Origin: Tsukamurella conjunctivitidis
GTDB lineage: Bacteria; Actinomycetota; Actinomycetes; Mycobacteriales; Mycobacteriaceae
Assembly: GCF_007858475.1 (NCBI RefSeq)
Contig: NZ_VIGX01000005.1
Location: 186,001 to 250,000 of the forward strand
Reading direction: 5' to 3'
DNA length: 64,000 nucleotides
How positions within the stretch are numbered: position 1 is the first letter of the stretch; each line of letters starts with the position of its first letter. The notes beneath the pieces were generated by a model. It did not search any database. It saw nothing but the letters and a program-made list of their open reading frames with translations, and was not told the origin of the DNA. This document shows, piece after piece, positions 63,553 to 64,000 of this stretch. A program made the translations under genes and the position numbers.

Positions 63553-64000
63553 CCAAGCGGGCGACGGGACGTGTGGAGTCCACCGGCGACGGGCGCGACC
63601 TGATACTCGAGCGCTACTTCGTCGCCGGGGTGGAGGATGTCTGGGCTTCGATCACGGAGCCGGACCGGACCGCGCGATGGTTCGGGGCGTGGACCGGCGA
63701 GCCCGGGGTGGGTGCGGTGGTGCGGGTGACGATGGGCTTCGAGGAGGGGGCGCCGGTGATGCCCATGACCATCACCGCGTGTGAGCCGCCCCGCCGCCTC
63801 GGCGTGCACGCCAAGGACGAGTACGGCGAGTGGAACCTCGAGGCGCTCGTCGAGCGCGACGGTGACCGCACGCGCCTGACCTTCGTGCATCACCTCGACG
63901 GCGCGGCGAACGCGGCGGAGGTCGGACCGGGGTGGGAGTACTACCTCGACGCGCTCGTCGCCGCCGAGAGCGGCGATGCCGCACCGGATTTCGATGACTA
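63549..64000 (+). CDS. SRPBCC/AHSA1-domain protein (3' truncated by window)
   Basis: About 150 residues visible, open to the window edge. LILERYFVAGVEDVWASITEPDRTARWFGAWTGEPG and RLTFVHHLDG fit the AHSA1 (START-like) domain. Such genes are frequently coupled to ArsR regulators; the ligand is unknown. ATG 63549 overlaps the arsR stop. Confidence 0.87.
   Translation, partial: MTKRATGRVESTGDGRDLILERYFVAGVEDVWASITEPDRTARWFGAWTGEPGVGAVVRVTMGFEEGAPVMPMTITACEPPRRLGVHAKDEYGEWNLEALVERDGDRTRLTFVHHLDGAANAAEVGPGWEYYLDALVAAESGDAAPDFDD

Overview
This is a high-GC (roughly 70%) actinobacterial chromosome segment. Gene order matches two conserved blocks of the Mycobacterium tuberculosis chromosome: the Rv2678c-Rv2670c neighbourhood (hemE, hemY, hemQ, msrB, aftC, a secreted TAP-like hydrolase, a RibD-like reductase, zapE) and the Rv2614c-Rv2578c neighbourhood (thrS, HIT, pgsA, patA, pimA, Nudix, pdxS, tesB, pdxT, yebC, ruvCAB, yajC-secD-secF, apt, rel, cyclophilin, metallo-hydrolase, hisS, radical SAM). 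Arabinogalactan (AftC) and PIM (PgsA, PatA, PimA) genes point to a mycolic-acid-containing member of the Mycobacteriales. A Tsukamurella-like organism would fit, but the species cannot be fixed from the sequence alone.

Layout. 1-2.9 kb: end of the coproporphyrin-dependent haem pathway. 3-8 kb: msrB, aftC, a lipoprotein hydrolase, a reductase and zapE. 8.2-11 kb: a copper island (P-type ATPase, CsoR, a 52-residue His-tailed membrane peptide) behind a CsoR-type operator. 11-17.2 kb: accessory metabolism (CGNR zinc protein, acyl-CoA carboxylase beta subunit, a second YidC, quinone oxidoreductase, acetoacetate-decarboxylase-like protein). 15.1 and 18.2-18.9 kb: five tRNA genes, including two near-identical tRNA-Gly(GCC) copies and a divergent promoter pair. 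19-25 kb: small accessory genes, a frameshifted alpha/beta hydrolase, a secreted repeat protein and an AT-richer intergenic region. 25-33 kb: thrS and the PIM operon, extended by a receptor-type Ser/Thr kinase. 33-34.6 kb: a decayed AbiEi-type gene and an orphan gene. 34.8-43.4 kb: PLP synthase (pdxS/pdxT) interleaved with an RDD-FHA/PP2C pair, thioesterase, wax-ester synthase, yebC and a VanW protein. 43.4-45.8 kb: SOS-controlled ruvCAB. 45.9-49.6 kb: a polyprenyl-phosphate sugar synthase/GtrA fusion coupled to a GT39 transferase. 49.7-58 kb: a RecQ-like helicase, yajC-secDF, apt and rel. 58-64 kb: cyclophilin, metallo-hydrolase, hisS, a DNA-damage-type radical SAM gene, and an ArsR/SRPBCC pair cut by the window edge.

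Regulation. Many genes have a TANNNT -10 box placed 6-8 bases before an ATG/GTG start, the signature of leaderless mRNAs; this settled several start codons. Other visible control sites are a CsoR operator, a 9-bp-arm operator over a strong promoter at 17.2 kb, a LexA box before ruvC, a LexA-like palindrome before the radical SAM gene and an ArsR-type inverted repeat. No prophage, insertion sequence or CRISPR array is visible.
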